Source of the DNA: Streptomyces sp. ICBB 8177
GTDB taxonomy: Bacteria; Actinomycetota; Actinomycetes; Streptomycetales; Streptomycetaceae
Assembly: GCF_003144095.1 (NCBI RefSeq)
Contig: NZ_NSKH01000018.1
Coordinates: 1,470,540 to 1,534,539, forward strand
Direction of reading: 5' to 3'
Length of the DNA: 64,000 nt
Position numbers and translations under genes: made by a program. Below, piece after piece: positions 62,673-64,000 of the stretch (positions are counted from its first letter, which is position 1; the number at the start of each line of letters is the position of its first letter). The notes below the pieces were generated by a model. The model had not been told where the DNA came from, ran no database searches, and saw nothing but the letters and a program-made list of their open reading frames with translations.

Positions 62673-64000
62673 ATGGGCGTCGAGCTGGTACGCGGGCAGA
62701 ACCAACCGTTGACGCGGACCCGGCTGGAGATCCGGGTGCGGGCGGCCGTCCCGCTGCCCGCCGCGGTGATCGTGGACGGCACGGGCGAGCGGGACCCGGC
62801 CCGTCTGGCGTGGCCGGGCGGCCCCGCTCCGGCCGGCGTGATCCTCCCCGCGGGAGCCGACCGGCCGATCGTCGTCGACCTGGCCGCGGTGCCAGCCGGG
62901 ACCCCGCGGTTGACGGTGCTGCTCGCACTGCCGCAGGGCCAGGACGCGCCGACGTCCTTCGGCCGGATCACGCCGCCGCCGCGCGTCGCGGTGTTCGACG
63001 TCGGCGGCGAGGAACTGGCCCGCTTCACGCTGCACGGCCTCGACGACGAGACGGCGGTGGCCGCGCTGGAGCTGTACCGCAGGCAGGGAGCCTGGCGGAT
63101 CCGCGCCGTCGGCCAGGGCTACGCGGCGGGCCCGCGTCGCATGCTGGAGGAGTACGGCGTCCCGGACGCCGAGCGGGCGGCCGGGCGGCTACGGGCCGTG
63201 GGCGCCCCGGATCGCTCGCCCTCCGCCATACCCGCCCAGCGCAGCGGCCCGCCCACGCCTGCCGCACTCGGCGCCGAGGACCGGCCCGACCCGAGCCGGC
63301 CCGTCGCGGGGGACGCCGTCGGGTGGACGCTGGAGGAGCGGCTGTACAACCAGGTCGGCGGCATGTTCGAGGACCTGGCCCGGCGCATCGCCGCCTACCG
63401 CGGCGCCGTCGACTTCGCGCAGGCGCGGCTCGACGCCGAACTCGACGCCCTGCTGGCCGACCCCACCGGACGGACCGGCGCCGCCCACGAGGCGGCGCGC
63501 GAACGGGCCCAGGCACGTCGCGACGCGCTCACCGACCAGGCCCGCGCCGCGCTCGACCACGACCTGCGCGGACTGGCCGCCGAGTCCGAGGTGGTCGAGC
63601 CCGCGCTGCCCTGGGCCATGGCGGGCTGGGAGAGCCCCGTATGGCACGGCTACCGCGTCCCGTCGGTGGCGGACGCGACGCCGATGGCCGTCCGCATCGG
63701 CGACCTGCACCTGCCCGAGGTGCCGGAACTGCGCATCCCGATGCTGCTGCCGCTGCCCCTCGACGAGGGCCTGTGGATCGACACCGGCCAGGACTACGGC
63801 TCCGCGGCGGCGGCCGAGTCCGGCGTGTCACGCCGCCGGGCGGCCGAGATGGCGGCGGGGCTGGCGCTGCGGCTGCTGGCCGCACATCCGGTGGACGGGC
63901 TCACGGTCCACCTGGCGGCGGCCGGTGACCGGGACACGGTCACGGACGCGTTCGGCCCGCTCGGGGTGACCGGAGCGCTGCGGGAGTGGGGCGAGGCGGC
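62673..64000 (+). CDS. TerD-domain protein fused to an FtsK/EccC-like region, 3' end outside window
   Basis: Only the first 442 codons are in the window. The N-terminal ~150 residues are TerD-like (VELVRGQNQPLTRTRLEIRV; RFTLHGLDDETAVAALELYR; WRIRAVGQGYAAGPR), but the acidic DLDAS calcium-type segment is replaced by VVDLAAVPAGT. A linker and a ~70-residue helical, coiled-coil-like region (LAALDHDL-rich) follow. From about residue 310 the sequence (VPSVADATPMAVRIGDLHLP, LLPLPLDEGLWIDTG, GLALRLLAAHPVDGLTV) resembles the segment before the ATPase core of actinobacterial FtsK/SpoIIIE-like proteins. No Walker motif is reached. The ATG at 62673 has GGGGAGGGG upstream. Fusion assignment is moderately sure. 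Confidence 0.75.
   Translation, partial: MGVELVRGQNQPLTRTRLEIRVRAAVPLPAAVIVDGTGERDPARLAWPGGPAPAGVILPAGADRPIVVDLAAVPAGTPRLTVLLALPQGQDAPTSFGRITPPPRVAVFDVGGEELARFTLHGLDDETAVAALELYRRQGAWRIRAVGQGYAAGPRRMLEEYGVPDAERAAGRLRAVGAPDRSPSAIPAQRSGPPTPAALGAEDRPDPSRPVAGDAVGWTLEERLYNQVGGMFEDLARRIAAYRGAVDFAQARLDAELDALLADPTGRTGAAHEAARERAQARRDALTDQARAALDHDLRGLAAESEVVEPALPWAMAGWESPVWHGYRVPSVADATPMAVRIGDLHLPEVPELRIPMLLPLPLDEGLWIDTGQDYGSAAAAESGVSRRRAAEMAAGLALRLLAAHPVDGLTVHLAAAGDRDTVTDAFGPLGVTGALREWGEA

Overview
The window is high-GC actinobacterial DNA, almost certainly from a Streptomyces chromosome arm close to the core. The evidence is the codon bias (nearly every third base G or C), the frequent GTG starts and four-base ATGA/GTGA overlaps, a Streptomyces-type palindromic repeat, the small trpM gene in the trp cluster, and a gene order (his - trp - lgt - gltBD - pyk - polA - rpsA - coaE - uvrB) that I recall from Streptomyces genomes. 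No CRISPR array, insertion sequence, phage gene, rRNA or large biosynthetic cluster is visible. One tRNA-like gene is present.

Layout. 1-1.5 kb: the 5' part of a membrane-associated pentapeptide-like protein, leftward. 1.76-7.6 kb: one rightward histidine operon, hisD-hisC-hisB-(50-aa membrane microprotein)-hisH-priA-RidA-hisF. 7.6-9.2 kb: two leftward genes (TIGR03085 metal-binding protein; Pro/Gly-rich membrane protein). 9.3-18.2 kb: hisI, trpE, a leftward secreted S53 peptidase, then the Trp-associated membrane protein, two small membrane proteins and trpC-trpM-trpB-trpA. 18.3-21.5 kb: envelope genes (anchored DsbA-like protein, lgt, a VIT-type metal transporter). 21.8-27.8 kb: gltBD. 28-37.5 kb: a more variable block with an epoxide-hydrolase-like enzyme, an HExxH zinc-peptidase-like protein, an MBL hydrolase, aminopeptidase N, a two-gene decarboxylase/N-hydroxylase operon resembling desferrioxamine desAB without its later genes, and a SIMPL protein. 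37.7-47 kb: pyk, a frameshifted HTH/homing-endonuclease-like gene beside a tRNA, an ANTAR response regulator, a thioesterase, an FdhF/YdeP oxidoreductase and polA. 47-53 kb: DUF4184 protein, secreted lytic transglycosylase, hrpB helicase and a methyltransferase. 53-64 kb: rpsA, PAC2 protein, coaE, a Tat lipoprotein, a TPR protein, an alkyltransferase, uvrB, a TerD protein and the start of a TerD-FtsK-like fusion cut by the window edge.

How they work together. The his and trp genes share one multifunctional enzyme, PriA, because no trpF is present beside the trp genes. RidA and two microproteins are embedded in these amino-acid operons. GltBD supplies glutamate. pyk, rpsA, polA, coaE and uvrB are housekeeping functions. 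About a dozen genes show a -10-like hexamer 6-7 nt before the start codon and no Shine-Dalgarno sequence, which points to leaderless transcripts. Stem-loops separate most transcription units.

The most unusual items are the orphan desAB-like pair with a 24-codon leader ORF, the class-I tRNA with a leucine-type CAA anticodon next to a frameshifted HTH gene, the palindrome cluster upstream of hisD, the DnaA-box-like site beside a 22-bp tandem array upstream of polA, the long Shine-Dalgarno-less leader of rpsA, and the TerD-FtsK fusion at the right edge.
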